DNA of 42,376 nucleotides from an uncultured Clostridia bacterium (GCA_947363605.1 CANAQK010000012.1:1-42376), one strand, 5' to 3'. Counted from the first letter of the stretch, positions 1 to 7,851 are shown. Notes: a model not told the origin generated them from the sequence alone. Translations and numbers: made by a program.

Positions 1-76
1 CTCGCCGCCGTAAACGGCGGCAACCGCAAAACATGGCATCTATTACTTCCGACCTGAAAGGTCGGAAGTAATAGAA
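1..76. repeat. R3 palindromic repeat, copy a (cut by window edge)
   Basis: The segment GCCGCCG-taaa-CGGCGGC, then AACCGCAAAAC, then the hairpin TATTACTTCCGACC-tgaaa-GGTCGGAAGTAATA. The same order (GCCGCC hairpin, CAACCGCAAAACA.GGCA, TATTACT) recurs at 35751-35862. The copy is incomplete on the left because the window starts inside it. Confidence 0.7.
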
Positions 77-232
77 TAGGCAGAGTCCTTTGGAGTGTCG
101 TATTTTTGCAAAAGCCCATATCTTTCTTCAGAACTTACTTCTAATGCGCCGAAATAATAAATTTCACAAACAGAAGAACCTATATGTTGAACATAATGTT
201 GCGGCAATAATTGGAATATAATCGCCGCCTTT
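43..232 (-). pseudogene. Possible AT-rich gene remnant downstream of nrdR
   Basis: A minus-strand frame downstream of nrdR reads like protein for about 55 residues (…SSVCEIYYFGALEVSSEER…), with AT-rich codons unlike the neighbouring genes. It has no start of its own: upstream it runs into nrdR in another frame, and its last residues and stop lie in the R3 hairpin. I do not recognise the family. It may be the tail of a lost gene cut off by the repeat, or chance. Confidence 0.22.
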
Positions 233-685
233 TTATCCCTCCTTGAGCTTCTGCAATTCTTCCATAAAATGATCCACACCGTCAAACTCCCGATAAACGG
301 AAGCAAAACGCACATAAGCCACCTGGTCAATTTTCCGAAGCTTTTCCAGTACCAGTTCCCCTATTTCCGAAGACGGCACCTCTTTCCGCATCTGGTTGGC
401 ATAATGACTTTCAATTTCATGTACTAGCTGCTCTAACACCTGAACGGATACCGGGCGTTTGACACAGGCACGCAGCAAACGGGAGAGAAGCTTCTCCCGA
501 TCAAAAGGCTGAAGTGATTGATCCCGTTTGACCACCATCAGGCGCTGAATTTCCATTTCTTCATAAGTGGTAAAACGCGCACCGCATTTCAGGCATTCCC
601 GGCGGCGGCGGATCCGCGCGCCATCCTCCGTCTGGCGGGAATCAATCACCTTACTGTCCAAATAACCACAGGCAGAACATCTCAT
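233..685 (-). CDS. nrdR: Transcriptional repressor NrdR
   Basis: ATP/dATP-sensing repressor of ribonucleotide reductase genes. It is 150 aa, the usual family length. The N-terminal zinc ribbon has Cys3-x2-Cys6 and Cys31-x2-Cys34, and an ATP-cone follows (about residues 46-140, with the KRDGxxxPFDREKL-type stretch here reading VVKRDQSLQPFDREKL). The ATG start is backed by AAAGGGGG seven bases upstream. It lies just downstream of the isomerase-like gene on the same strand but has its own promoter inside a long palindrome. No reductase gene is present in the window. The family assignment is very firm. Confidence 0.97.
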   Translation of the reverse strand: MRCSACGYLDSKVIDSRQTEDGARIRRRRECLKCGARFTTYEEMEIQRLMVVKRDQSLQPFDREKLLSRLLRACVKRPVSVQVLEQLVHEIESHYANQMRKEVPSSEIGELVLEKLRKIDQVAYVRFASVYREFDGVDHFMEELQKLKEG

Positions 686-699
686 TCGGCATCCCCCTT

Positions 700-744
700 T
701 ACTGGAAAGTATGTTATACTAAAAGTATAACATACTTTCCAGTA
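700..744. promoter_or_regulatory. 21-bp perfect inverted repeat across the nrdR promoter
   Basis: Arms 700-720 and 724-744 are perfect complements around a 3-base centre (AAA). The repeat covers the -10 box and start point of the nrdR promoter, and its outer edge abuts the stop codon of the upstream isomerase-like gene (745-747). It does not match the usual NrdR box (ACACTATATATAGTGT type). It could be an operator for another regulator, or a small palindromic insertion. Confidence 0.6.
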
Positions 745-752
745 TTATGCAA
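724..752 (-). promoter_or_regulatory. sigma-A promoter of nrdR
   Basis: On the minus strand: -35 TTGCAT (747-752), a 17-base spacer, and -10 TATACT (724-729). The predicted start point is near 717, about 30 bases before the nrdR start codon. The -35 overlaps the end of the isomerase-like gene. Confidence 0.6.
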
Positions 753-1533
753 GTTTTTTTCCGAATTTCTGGAGATTTTCATACCCTTCCCGCAGTTCTT
801 GGGGAGAAGAATAACTCTCCCGGTAGAGCTCCTCCACTACGGCCCCCTGAAAACCGGACTCTTCCAAAAGCCCGAGAAGCTTTCCGGTATCCATCTCCCC
901 TACGCCGATCGGAAGGCAGTCCTTCTCCTGGTTATGATCGCTCAAATGGACATGGCAGATTTCCCGGCCCAGCACCCGAATGAATTCCTCCCCATCTACC
1001 CCGGAGCGGATGGCCTGCTTATTGTCAAACACCAGCGCCAAGTCTCCCTGAAGATAGTCCCGCATCCGCAGCAGGAAGGGAAGGGAGCGGCTCCGGCAGC
1101 GCTCCACATTCTCCTGTGCCACGGTTACTCCATATTCCCGGCCAAGATCCCTCAGGGCGGCAAAGCGGGCGAAATATTCCTCTTCGGGAAGCGTCCCCTG
1201 TGCCCGGTCCCCATGGAAAACAAAGATTTCCGCACCCAGCTGGTTCATCCCGTCAAAATAGCGGCGGTGCCATTCCAGCGCGTCACGGAAACGGCGGTCA
1301 TAGCCGGTAAACAGCATAAACGGCTCGAACGCACAGGTAAACGGATGAACCGATACTACTTTAACCCCGCTATCCCGGGCGATTCCGGCCAGCATCCGCA
1401 GATAGGACGGCTCCAGCTCACTCAGGGTATTGAGGAACACTTCCGCGCAGTCAATCCCCCATTCCCCATACAAGCGGAAGGTATCCTCGGTCAGCTGAGG
1501 ATACATACTTGCTGTTGAGATGCCAAAACGCAT
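745..1533 (-). CDS. Sugar phosphate isomerase/epimerase-like TIM-barrel protein
   Basis: A 262-aa protein of the xylose-isomerase-like TIM-barrel / AP endonuclease family 2 superfamily. Supporting stretches are the N-terminal MRFGISTASMYPQL strand, the EVFLNT strand, VSVHPFTCAFEPF, FVFHGDRA, TVAQENVERC, LALVFDNKQA, HVHLSDHN and a C-terminal VVEELYRE. Together these give the E/H/D/E metal ligands typical of the barrel. The exact substrate cannot be read from sequence. ATG start with AAAGGAGG nine bases upstream. It is divergent from ddh and upstream of nrdR. An endonuclease IV-type function is less likely because the protein is short and lacks the full set of nine metal ligands. Confidence 0.8.
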   Translation of the reverse strand: MRFGISTASMYPQLTEDTFRLYGEWGIDCAEVFLNTLSELEPSYLRMLAGIARDSGVKVVSVHPFTCAFEPFMLFTGYDRRFRDALEWHRRYFDGMNQLGAEIFVFHGDRAQGTLPEEEYFARFAALRDLGREYGVTVAQENVERCRSRSLPFLLRMRDYLQGDLALVFDNKQAIRSGVDGEEFIRVLGREICHVHLSDHNQEKDCLPIGVGEMDTGKLLGLLEESGFQGAVVEELYRESYSSPQELREGYENLQKFGKKLA

Positions 1534-1608
1534 GGCAGAAATCCTCCTTTTGTCAGCAGCGCGTCCCAGGGCTTCCCTGCCCGCCTGCGCGCTCTATTTT
1601 CTTTTCAT

Positions 1609-1637
1609 ATTGTAGCACAATGCGGAAAAAATGTCAC
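1609..1637 (-). promoter_or_regulatory. sigma-A promoter of the isomerase-like gene
   Basis: Minus strand: -35 GTGACA (1632-1637), 17-base spacer, -10 TACAAT (1609-1614). It lies back to back with the ddh promoter at 1651-1680, so the 235-bp gap is a divergent promoter region. Confidence 0.6.
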
Positions 1638-1650
1638 GCGGCCTCCCGGA

Positions 1651-1680
1651 TTGACAAATTGGAAAAAATTGAGGTATAAT
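1651..1680 (+). promoter_or_regulatory. sigma-A promoter of ddh
   Basis: TTGACA (1651-1656), 18-base spacer, TATAAT (1675-1680). The leader of about 80 bases contains a CTGCCAT / ATGGCAG hairpin (about 1700-1729) followed further on by a T7 run. No lysine-riboswitch architecture fits in so short a leader. Confidence 0.75.
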
Positions 1681-1768
1681 AAGGTGTAAGATATTTATTC
1701 TGCCATGAAGCAAAGCCGTGAAATGGCAGTATAAGCCTTCGATTTTTTTATGAAATGGAGTGAATCCC

Positions 1769-2665
1769 ATGATTCAAGTTTGTATTGTAGGCTATGGCAA
1801 TATCGGCCGTTCGGTGCTGGAAACTGTCCGTGCATCCCGCGATATGGCGCTTTGCGGCGTCGTCCGTCGGAGCGTCCCTGCTGTCCTCCCAGCGGAGCTG
1901 GCCGGCGTAGAGGTGGCGGACAGCGTGGACAAGCTGAGCATCAAACCCCAAGTCGCCATTCTCTGTACCCCTTCCCGCAGTGTTCCCGAAACCGCGCAGC
2001 AGTATCTTGCCAAGGGAATCTGCACCGTAGACAGCTACGATATCCATTCGTCCATCTATGAACTGAAAACCAGCCTCGAATCAACCGCAAAAGAGCACGG
2101 TACGGCGGCCATTATTTCTGCCGGCTGGGATCCGGGATCCGACTCCATCGTTCGGGCACTGCTGGAATCCTGTGCGCCGAAAGGGATGACTTACACCAAT
2201 TTCGGCCCCGGAATGAGCATGGGCCATACCGTCGCGGTCAAGGGGATTGAGGGGGTCCGGGCAGCCCTGTCCATGACCATCCCGCTGGGAACCGGCATCC
2301 ATCGCCGGATGGTCTATATCGAGCTGGAGCCGGGAGCCGATTATGCCGAGGTCGCTGAGCGGATCAAAACCGATCCCTATTTTGTCCACGATGAAACCCA
2401 TGTGATGGCAGTCGAGGATGTCAATGCACTGATCGACATGGGGCACGGCGTCCAGATGATCCGCAAAGGGGTTTCAGGCGAAACCCAGAACCAGCGTTTC
2501 GAGTTCCAGATGAGCATCAATAACCCGGCGCTGACCGCGCAGAACCTGGTCAACTGCGCCCGTGCCGTCCTGAAGCAGCAGCCCGGCGCGTATACCATGA
2601 TTGAAATCCCGGTAATCGACCTGCTCGACGGTGATCCGGAAACATTGATCCGGCGGCTGGTATAG
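1769..2665 (+). CDS. ddh: meso-Diaminopimelate dehydrogenase
   Basis: NADPH-dependent reductive amination of tetrahydrodipicolinate to meso-diaminopimelate. This is the one-step branch that supplies peptidoglycan cross-links and lysine. The Rossmann start reads VGYGNIGRS (GxGxxG at residues 8-13). Other family stretches are CTPSRSVPE, the substrate loop AGWDPGSDS, FGPGMSMGHT and INNPALTAQNL. About 298 aa, slightly shorter than usual (320-330). I chose ATG 1769 rather than GTG 1760 because GGAG (1757-1760) sits eight bases before it and overlaps the GTG. The TAG stop lies inside the terminal TATAGTC of repeat R1-a. It is transcribed alone. Confidence 0.92.
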   Translation: MIQVCIVGYGNIGRSVLETVRASRDMALCGVVRRSVPAVLPAELAGVEVADSVDKLSIKPQVAILCTPSRSVPETAQQYLAKGICTVDSYDIHSSIYELKTSLESTAKEHGTAAIISAGWDPGSDSIVRALLESCAPKGMTYTNFGPGMSMGHTVAVKGIEGVRAALSMTIPLGTGIHRRMVYIELEPGADYAEVAERIKTDPYFVHDETHVMAVEDVNALIDMGHGVQMIRKGVSGETQNQRFEFQMSINNPALTAQNLVNCARAVLKQQPGAYTMIEIPVIDLLDGDPETLIRRLV

Positions 2666-2810
2666 TCAACACTGCGGCATGATATGCCGCAGTGGGACGC
2701 AAAGCGGCCATGCGGTAGGGCCTCATAGACGGCGCACAGCGCATTTTATGCGCGAACAGGCAAAGCCTGACCCTCCAATCGGGTATCAATTGGAGGGTGT
2801 GCCGACTATA
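2661..2810 (-). repeat. R1 MITE-like repeat, copy a (inverted orientation)
   Basis: Bounded by TATAGTCAAC (2661) and GCCGACTATA (to 2810). It contains the ACTGCGGCAT / ATGCCGCAGT hairpin, the CGCACAGCGCATTTTATGCGC block and the ACCCTCCAATC / GATTGGAGGGT type hairpin shared with copies b-f. It lacks the GAAAAGAAGC/GCTTCTTTTC hairpin of full copies and is reversed relative to copy b, so nadA is bracketed by inverted R1 copies. It supplies the ddh stop codon. Confidence 0.85.
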
Positions 2811-2837
2811 TAAAGGATCCTCCCGCAAACAACAAGG

Positions 2838-2873
2838 AAAGCATCGGCTTTTAAAGCGGTGCTTTCTTTTTAT
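2838..2873 (+). terminator. Intrinsic terminator after ddh
   Basis: The stem AAAGCATCG / CGGTGCTTT closes a short loop and is followed by CTTTTTAT. It lies 170 bases after the ddh stop, beyond R1-a, so the repeat is probably co-transcribed with ddh. Confidence 0.7.
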
Positions 2874-2898
2874 ATGACGGTTTATGCAGCCCCTCCAT

Positions 2899-2930
2899 CT
2901 CCTTTTCTTTGATCACTCAAAGAAAAGGAG
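2899..2930. repeat. R4 palindrome, copy a
   Basis: CTCCTTTTCTTTGA-tcac-TCAAAGAAAAGGAG, a perfect 14-bp stem. A near-identical palindrome with CCCC/GGGG ends is at 26702-26733. The rest of the gap from 2874 to 3131 holds R3-b, a GC-rich stretch (3020-3075) with a GCGGCCGGGCCGC palindrome, and no gene I can support. Confidence 0.7.
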
Positions 2931-2944
2931 GAAAATGCTGGGGG

Positions 2945-2995
2945 GCGGCTCAAATCAAATGTATTATTTCCGAATTTTTAATTCGGAAATAATAT
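2945..2995 (-). repeat. R3 palindromic repeat, copy b
   Basis: CGGCTCAAATCAAATG followed by the perfect hairpin TATTATTTCCGAATT / AATTCGGAAATAATA. This is the exact reverse complement of the left half of the copy at 35751. A weaker relative (ATTTCCGAC..GCCGGAAAT) sits in the nadA leader at about 3169-3196. Confidence 0.8.
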
Positions 2996-3131
2996 TACAG
3001 CGCAGAAAGAAGGTGCTCCTGCGGCCGGGCCGCCCCGGTCGAATCCAGAGGAATGTCCCGGTAGGGAGGTGGATACGCTTGAAAGCTTGCCCTTTTTTAT
3101 GAAACAGCACCCCAGATCAAAAAGAAAAAAC

Positions 3132-3160
3132 TTGTTTTTTTGCAGAAAAAGGGCTATGAT
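3132..3160 (+). promoter_or_regulatory. sigma-A promoter of nadA
   Basis: TTGTTT (3132-3137), 17-base spacer, TATGAT (3155-3160). The leader of about 60 bases carries an R3-like hairpin directly before the ribosome site. Confidence 0.55.
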
Positions 3161-3225
3161 GGCAATAGGATTTCCGACTTTTAAAGCCGGAAATATGGAA
3201 TCCAGAATAATTGAGGTTTGTCATC

Positions 3226-4134
3226 ATGCTGAAAGATTTACAGGAAGAAATTCTGCGTTTGAAAAAGTCCAGCCATGCCGCTGTCCTGGCGCATAGCTAC
3301 CAGTCCGCTGAAATTTTGGAAGTCGCGGATCTGACCGGGGATTCCTTTGCCCTGAGTGTAAAGGCCCGGAAACTGGAAACGGATACCCTGATCCTCTGCG
3401 GGGTGCGCTTTATGGCAGAAACGCTCAAGCTGCTCTGTCCGGAGAAAAAAGTCCTCCTTCCCGTCCCGGAAGCCACCTGCCCAATGGCGGAACAGATCCA
3501 GCCCGAAAGGGTCCGCGCTTTCCGGGAAGCACATCCGGACTATAAAATCGTCGCCTATATCAACACCACCGCCGCACTAAAGGCCGAATGTGATGTCTGT
3601 GTGACCTCCTCCAGCGCGCTGAAAATTGTCGCCTCCCTGCCGGAAAAGAACATCCTTTTCATCCCGGACAAAAACCTGGGCGCTTATGTCCAGGCCCGCC
3701 TGCCGGAAAAAAATATCATTTTGTGGGAAGGCTGCTGCCCTGTCCATAATGCGGTTTCCGAAGAGGAAATCCAAGCGGCAAAGGCCGCGCATCCCGGTGC
3801 AAAGGTCCTCCTGCATCCAGAGCTTCCTGCGGAGGTGGTACGGCATGGGGATATAGTCGGCTCTACAGCGGAAATCCTCCATTACGCCCAGAGTACAACA
3901 GAGGACTGCATCATTGGCACCGAAAAAAGCATCGCCGATTATCTCAGCCTGACACGGCCCTTCCAGCAGTTCCATCTGCTTTCCAAAAAGCTGATCTGCC
4001 CGGATATGCGGATTACCGGGCTGCGCGACCTGCTCCGCACCCTTGAGGGACAGGGCGGGGAAGAAATCCAAATGGATCCCGGGTTTGCAAAGTCTGCTCT
4101 CCGGCCGATTGAAGAAATGATCCGCTTAGGCTAA
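3226..4134 (+). CDS. nadA: Quinolinate synthase A
   Basis: Iron-sulfur enzyme condensing iminoaspartate with dihydroxyacetone phosphate to quinolinate in de novo NAD synthesis. 302 aa, the length of the short (Thermotoga-like) form. The three family cluster ligands are visible at Cys85 (EATCPMA), Cys170/171 (WEGCCPVHN) and Cys258 (LICPDMR). Other family stretches are AHSYQSAEI, CGVRFMAET, YINTTAALKA and IPDKNLGAYV. ATG 3226 was chosen because GAGG sits nine bases upstream; an in-frame TTG at 3211 overlaps that site. Unusually it stands alone, without nadB and nadC, and is bracketed by repeats R1-a and R1-b in opposite orientation. The aspartate oxidase and phosphoribosyltransferase must be elsewhere. 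Confidence 0.95.
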   Translation: MLKDLQEEILRLKKSSHAAVLAHSYQSAEILEVADLTGDSFALSVKARKLETDTLILCGVRFMAETLKLLCPEKKVLLPVPEATCPMAEQIQPERVRAFREAHPDYKIVAYINTTAALKAECDVCVTSSSALKIVASLPEKNILFIPDKNLGAYVQARLPEKNIILWEGCCPVHNAVSEEEIQAAKAAHPGAKVLLHPELPAEVVRHGDIVGSTAEILHYAQSTTEDCIIGTEKSIADYLSLTRPFQQFHLLSKKLICPDMRITGLRDLLRTLEGQGGEEIQMDPGFAKSALRPIEEMIRLG

Positions 4135-4160
4135 AAAACGGGATGATGAGTCTGACACCG

Positions 4161-4197
4161 AGAACCCCACCGGCTGAAAAACCGGTGGGGTTCTTTA
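4161..4197 (+). terminator. Intrinsic terminator after nadA
   Basis: GAACCCCACCGG-ctgaaaaa-CCGGTGGGGTTC followed by TTTAT. The T tract merges into the TATAGTC end of repeat R1-b. Confidence 0.85.
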
Positions 4198-4370
4198 TAG
4201 TCGGCACACCCTCAAATCGGTGCCCGCTTTGAGGGTCAGGCTTTGCCTGTCCGCACATAAAATGCGCTGTGCGCCGTCTATGAAGCACTACCGCATGGCC
4301 GCTTCGCTGGCGGCATTATGCCGCAGTGTTAAAAAGAAGCCAATGCTTCTTTTCAAGCGCGTTGACTATA
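4196..4370 (+). repeat. R1 MITE-like repeat, copy b
   Basis: Full-length copy of 175 bp: TATAGTCGGCAC, a hairpin around CCCTCAAATCGG, CAGGCTTTGCCTG, the GCGCTGTGCGC block, a GCGGCATTATGCCGC hairpin, AAGAAGC / GCTTCTT, then GTTGACTATA. The ends are inverted repeats (TATAGTC / GACTATA). Confidence 0.85.
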
Positions 4371-4418
4371 GATCCTGTCAAAAATGGTAAAATTTCTGCC
4401 AAAATCGCCTTTTCCATC

Positions 4419-4447
4419 TTTACGCTTTCCGCCTGAAATGGTATAAT
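4419..4447 (+). promoter_or_regulatory. sigma-A promoter of the MATE-lysozyme pair
   Basis: TTTACG (4419-4424), 17-base spacer, TATAAT (4442-4447), 68 bases before the MATE start codon. Confidence 0.7.
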
Positions 4448-4515
4448 GAAGAGGAATAGCGGTCGTCGGGCCTGTTCCCCAATACCGCGCACTTCAAAGC
4501 AAAGGATTAAAAGCC

Positions 4516-5877
4516 ATGACTCAAGACCTCACTGCCGGAAAAGAAGGCCGGGTGATGCTCCGCTTTGCCCTCCCGCTGATCGCCGGGGATCTGTTCCAGC
4601 AGCTTTACAATATAGCGGATACTATTATCGTGGGGCGGTACTTGGGGCCGGATGCGCTGGCGGCAGTCGGTTCCTCTTTCGCCGTGATGACCTTCCTGAC
4701 TTCCATCCTTCTGGGGCTGTGTATGGGTGCGTCCGTCCTGTTTTCCCAGCTGTTCGGCGCCAGGGAAACCAGCCTGCTCAAGCACAGCGTCTGGACGGCG
4801 TTCGTTTTTACCGGCGGATTCACGCTGGTTTTGAACCTGCTGGCGGTTTGGGGGACGGATGGAATCCTGACCTTCCTGAACACGCCGGCGGAAATTTTTT
4901 CACTCACGAAGGACTATCTGCTGGTGATTTTTTACGGGATGAGCTTTACCTTTTTGTATAACTTTTTCTCCTCCCTGCTCCGGTCGGTCGGGAATTCAGT
5001 GGCTCCCCTGCTTTTCCTGATCTTGTCCGCCCTGCTGAATATCGGCCTGGATATCCTTTTTATCGCCTCATTCCGAATGGGGATCGCCGGAGCAGCTTGG
5101 GCAACTATCGCCGCACAGGGGCTTTCCGGCCTGGTAACAGCGGCCTATTGTTTCATCAAGCTGCCTTTCCTCCGCTGGAAACGCGGCGAATTAAAAATTA
5201 CAGGCCAGATGCTCCGGAAAATCGCTTCCTACAGCACTGCCACCAGTATCCAGCAATCCATTATGAATTTCGGTATCCTGATGGTACAAGGGCTGGTAAA
5301 CTCGTTTGGCGTTGCTGTCATGGCTGCGTTTGCCGCAGCCGTAAAAATCGACGCGTTTGCCTATATGCCTGCGCAGGACTTCGGCAACGCGTTCTCGATC
5401 TATATCGCCCAGAACACCGGCGCCCGGAAAGCGGACCGGATCCATCGGGGCTCCCGGATCGCGTTTGGGATTACCCTGCTGTTCTGCCTGACAGCTTCAC
5501 TGGCAGTAGCCGTTTTCGCACGGCCGCTGATGACGATTTTCATCCCGCCGGAGGAAACCCTTATCCTGGATTACGGGGTCGGGTATCTCCGGATTGTAGC
5601 CTGTTTTTACTGTCTGATCGGGTTCCTGTTCCTGTTCTATGGCTATTTCCGCGGGCTGGGGCGTACCGGCGTTTCCATCCTGCTGACCATTATCTCCTTG
5701 GGCTTGCGGGTAGCAGTCGCCTATCTGTTTGCCCCGCCACTCGGCGTAACCCTGATCTGGTGGGCTATCCCGATCGGATGGCTGGCAGCCGATCTCGTTG
5801 GGCTTCTGTTCCTCCGCCGGAACCCACCCTCATTCACTCCCGCCCCCTCCGTCCATGAAGGAAAGGTTTCTTTATGA
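4516..5877 (+). CDS. MATE family efflux transporter
   Basis: Cation-coupled multidrug/organic cation exporter of the MATE family in the inner membrane. 453 aa with about 12 hydrophobic segments in two similar halves, the typical length. Family stretches include the N-terminal LPLIAGDLFQQLYNIADTII and VGRYLGPDALAAVGSS. Start ATG with AAAGGA nine bases upstream. The stop overlaps the next gene's start (ATGA at 5874-5877), so the two are translationally coupled. Pairing with a cell-wall hydrolase is unusual and could mean the exported substrate relates to the envelope, but this is speculation; the sequence is of the DinF/NorM type rather than MurJ. Confidence 0.92.
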   Translation: MTQDLTAGKEGRVMLRFALPLIAGDLFQQLYNIADTIIVGRYLGPDALAAVGSSFAVMTFLTSILLGLCMGASVLFSQLFGARETSLLKHSVWTAFVFTGGFTLVLNLLAVWGTDGILTFLNTPAEIFSLTKDYLLVIFYGMSFTFLYNFFSSLLRSVGNSVAPLLFLILSALLNIGLDILFIASFRMGIAGAAWATIAAQGLSGLVTAAYCFIKLPFLRWKRGELKITGQMLRKIASYSTATSIQQSIMNFGILMVQGLVNSFGVAVMAAFAAAVKIDAFAYMPAQDFGNAFSIYIAQNTGARKADRIHRGSRIAFGITLLFCLTASLAVAVFARPLMTIFIPPEETLILDYGVGYLRIVACFYCLIGFLFLFYGYFRGLGRTGVSILLTIISLGLRVAVAYLFAPPLGVTLIWWAIPIGWLAADLVGLLFLRRNPPSFTPAPSVHEGKVSL

Positions 5878-7775
5878 AGCTGCATCTTGGCCCGGAAGAG
5901 CCGCAATCTTCCTTTTCTTTCTCCCCTGAACGCAAGCGGCAGTTAATTAAAATCTCGGTTTTGGGTGCGGCGCTGCTGGCTGTGCTCTTCCTTCTGTTCC
6001 TTCAGCTGCAGCCCCCGGCAGCAGCCAGTGACAGCTCGCTCCCGCCTTCCTCGGTAAAGGATACCCTGGCAGAGGTTTCCCTTCCCGCTTCTTCAGAGGA
6101 AGAACGTATCCTCCAGCTGCTGGCTTCTTCTGTTGAAGAAGACCTGACTGTCATCGTAGCGGATCAAAACCGCAAGCCGGTGGCCGGAACCGCATTCACC
6201 CTGGAAATTACCAACAGCAGTGGGGAAACCTCTTATCATTCCCCTGATCCCGAAACGGCGACCCTCTCATTGACCGGAATGGAGCCGGGCGAATATCAGA
6301 TCCGGCTTCAGCCGACAGCGGAATTTTCTGCCCCTCCGCCGGTTTCCTGCCAGGTACAGGCTAAGGTGGAATACATACCGGTTGAAAATATCCAGGATAA
6401 GGTCGTATCGGATTCCGAGGTGGACGCCTCAAACGAAGATGCCGGGTTCCGTCCCACCCGTCCGGATTCCCCGCCCATCATCGACGAGGAATCCAAGCCC
6501 GCTTCTTCCCAGCCGGAATCCAGCAGTACGCCCTCCTCCAGCCCGGTTTCCTCCAAGGGAGAAACCGTCCCGCCTGTTTCCTCCCAACCGGCAGCGGAGG
6601 ATCCCGTGCGCTACCTTCCCGTACTCAGTGACGCTGGCTACCTTCTCTACAGCAACGGGGAAACAAGCTTCTACTATCCCCAGCTGGACCGTTACGGATG
6701 CCTGGTTTCCGCTTATTATTACGCGGAGGAAGTGGACCCGGAGGCTGAGCCGGGCGGGGACCCGATTTCATTTGAAATCTTTGATGAAACCGGCCGGCCT
6801 GTCCTGGGGGTAGACGGCCAGCCGCTTTTCTGGCTGGAAGAAGCGGAGGAAGAAGACCTGGTGACTTCTTCCTATGAACCGGACGGACCCTCTTCCGAAC
6901 CAGATGAGCCTTCCTCTGAACCAGACGAACCCTCCTCTGAGCCGGAGAAGCCTTCCTCCGAATCGGATGAGCCCTCCTCCGAGCCAGATGAGCCCTCTTC
7001 CGAGCCGGATGTCAGCACAGAAGAGGAAGCCTCCGCCCCAGAGCCTCCAGTCGAAAACGGCTGGAAAACCCTGGATGGAAATACCTACTATATCGGTGCA
7101 GACGGTGAACCGCTGACCGGCTGCCATCTGATCGGCGGGATCAACTATTATTTTGACCCGCAAGGGATCCGGCGGGATTGTGTCGGCATTGACGTTTCTA
7201 AATACCAGGGCAGCATTGACTGGCAGGCGGTAAAAGATTCTGGCATTTCCTTCGTCATGATCCGGGTCGGTTATCGGGGATACAGCTCGGGCGTCTTGGT
7301 AGAGGATCCCTATTTCCGGCAGAATATCGACGGGGCACAGGCTGTTGGGCTCAAGGTTGGGGTTTATTTCTTCACCCAAGCGATTACAGCACAGGAAGCA
7401 GTAGAGGAAGCCAGCATGGTGCTGGAACTGATTTCCGGCTATTCACTGGATTATCCGGTCGCATTCGATACGGAGTATGTCGGCGGCGCAAGAGCGGACG
7501 ACCTGACCGTTTCCCAGCGTACCGCCATTACCGTGGCATTCTGTGAAACAATCCGCAGCAGCGGCTATACGCCGGCCGTTTACGCCAGCAAAAACTGGTT
7601 TGACGGGAAGCTGGATCAAAGCCAGCTGACGGACTATAAAATCTGGCTGGCGCATTATACGACCTCGACAGATAGTTATGAAGGGCAATGCGATATCTGG
7701 CAATACGCTGCTACCGGAAGCGTAGGTGGGATTGCCGGCGGTGTTGACATGAATATCAGCTATATGGAATTCTAA
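5874..7775 (+). CDS. Membrane-anchored GH25 lysozyme with repeat linker
   Basis: A 633-aa cell-wall N-acetylmuramidase-type protein. A short cytoplasmic N-terminus is followed by one membrane anchor (about residues 25-45) and a SpaA-like beta-sandwich (about 75-160: VIVADQNRKPVAGTAFTLEI). Next come a Ser/Pro linker (about 185-245), a second small domain (about 245-335), and an acidic linker built from a six-residue PSSEPDE-type repeat (about 345-385). After that are a cell-wall-binding-like repeat (NTYYIGADGEP, INYYFDPQG) and a C-terminal GH25 domain (about 435-633). Catalytic residues are present: Asp in GIDVSKYQG and the DxE pair in AFDTEYV; WQYAATG closes the domain. The start overlaps the MATE stop by four bases. 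Confidence 0.93.
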   Translation: MKLHLGPEEPQSSFSFSPERKRQLIKISVLGAALLAVLFLLFLQLQPPAAASDSSLPPSSVKDTLAEVSLPASSEEERILQLLASSVEEDLTVIVADQNRKPVAGTAFTLEITNSSGETSYHSPDPETATLSLTGMEPGEYQIRLQPTAEFSAPPPVSCQVQAKVEYIPVENIQDKVVSDSEVDASNEDAGFRPTRPDSPPIIDEESKPASSQPESSSTPSSSPVSSKGETVPPVSSQPAAEDPVRYLPVLSDAGYLLYSNGETSFYYPQLDRYGCLVSAYYYAEEVDPEAEPGGDPISFEIFDETGRPVLGVDGQPLFWLEEAEEEDLVTSSYEPDGPSSEPDEPSSEPDEPSSEPEKPSSESDEPSSEPDEPSSEPDVSTEEEASAPEPPVENGWKTLDGNTYYIGADGEPLTGCHLIGGINYYFDPQGIRRDCVGIDVSKYQGSIDWQAVKDSGISFVMIRVGYRGYSSGVLVEDPYFRQNIDGAQAVGLKVGVYFFTQAITAQEAVEEASMVLELISGYSLDYPVAFDTEYVGGARADDLTVSQRTAITVAFCETIRSSGYTPAVYASKNWFDGKLDQSQLTDYKIWLAHYTTSTDSYEGQCDIWQYAATGSVGGIAGGVDMNISYMEF

Positions 7776-7816
7776 TAATACACGCGCCGCTGGGCCGTAA
7801 TAAAAGAATCAGAAAA

Positions 7817-7851
7817 AAGGGGGCCGCACGAAAATTCGTGCGGCCTCCTTT
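7817..7851. terminator. Bidirectional terminator between convergent genes
   Basis: The strong stem AAGGGGGCCGCACG / CGTGCGGCCTCCTT has an AAAATT loop, with A-rich sequence on the left and T-rich on the right, so it can stop transcription from both sides. It sits between the lysozyme gene and the convergent small gene. Confidence 0.9.

Noticed and set aside
700-744. NrdR box in the nrdR promoter
   Set aside because: The palindrome does not resemble the ACACTATATATAGTGT-type motif and only one palindrome is present rather than a spaced pair.
6893-7010. Tandem 18-bp repeats resembling a CRISPR or minisatellite array
   Set aside because: They are in frame and encode a Pro-Ser-Ser-Glu-Pro-Asp-type linker of the lysozyme; no spacers or cas genes.
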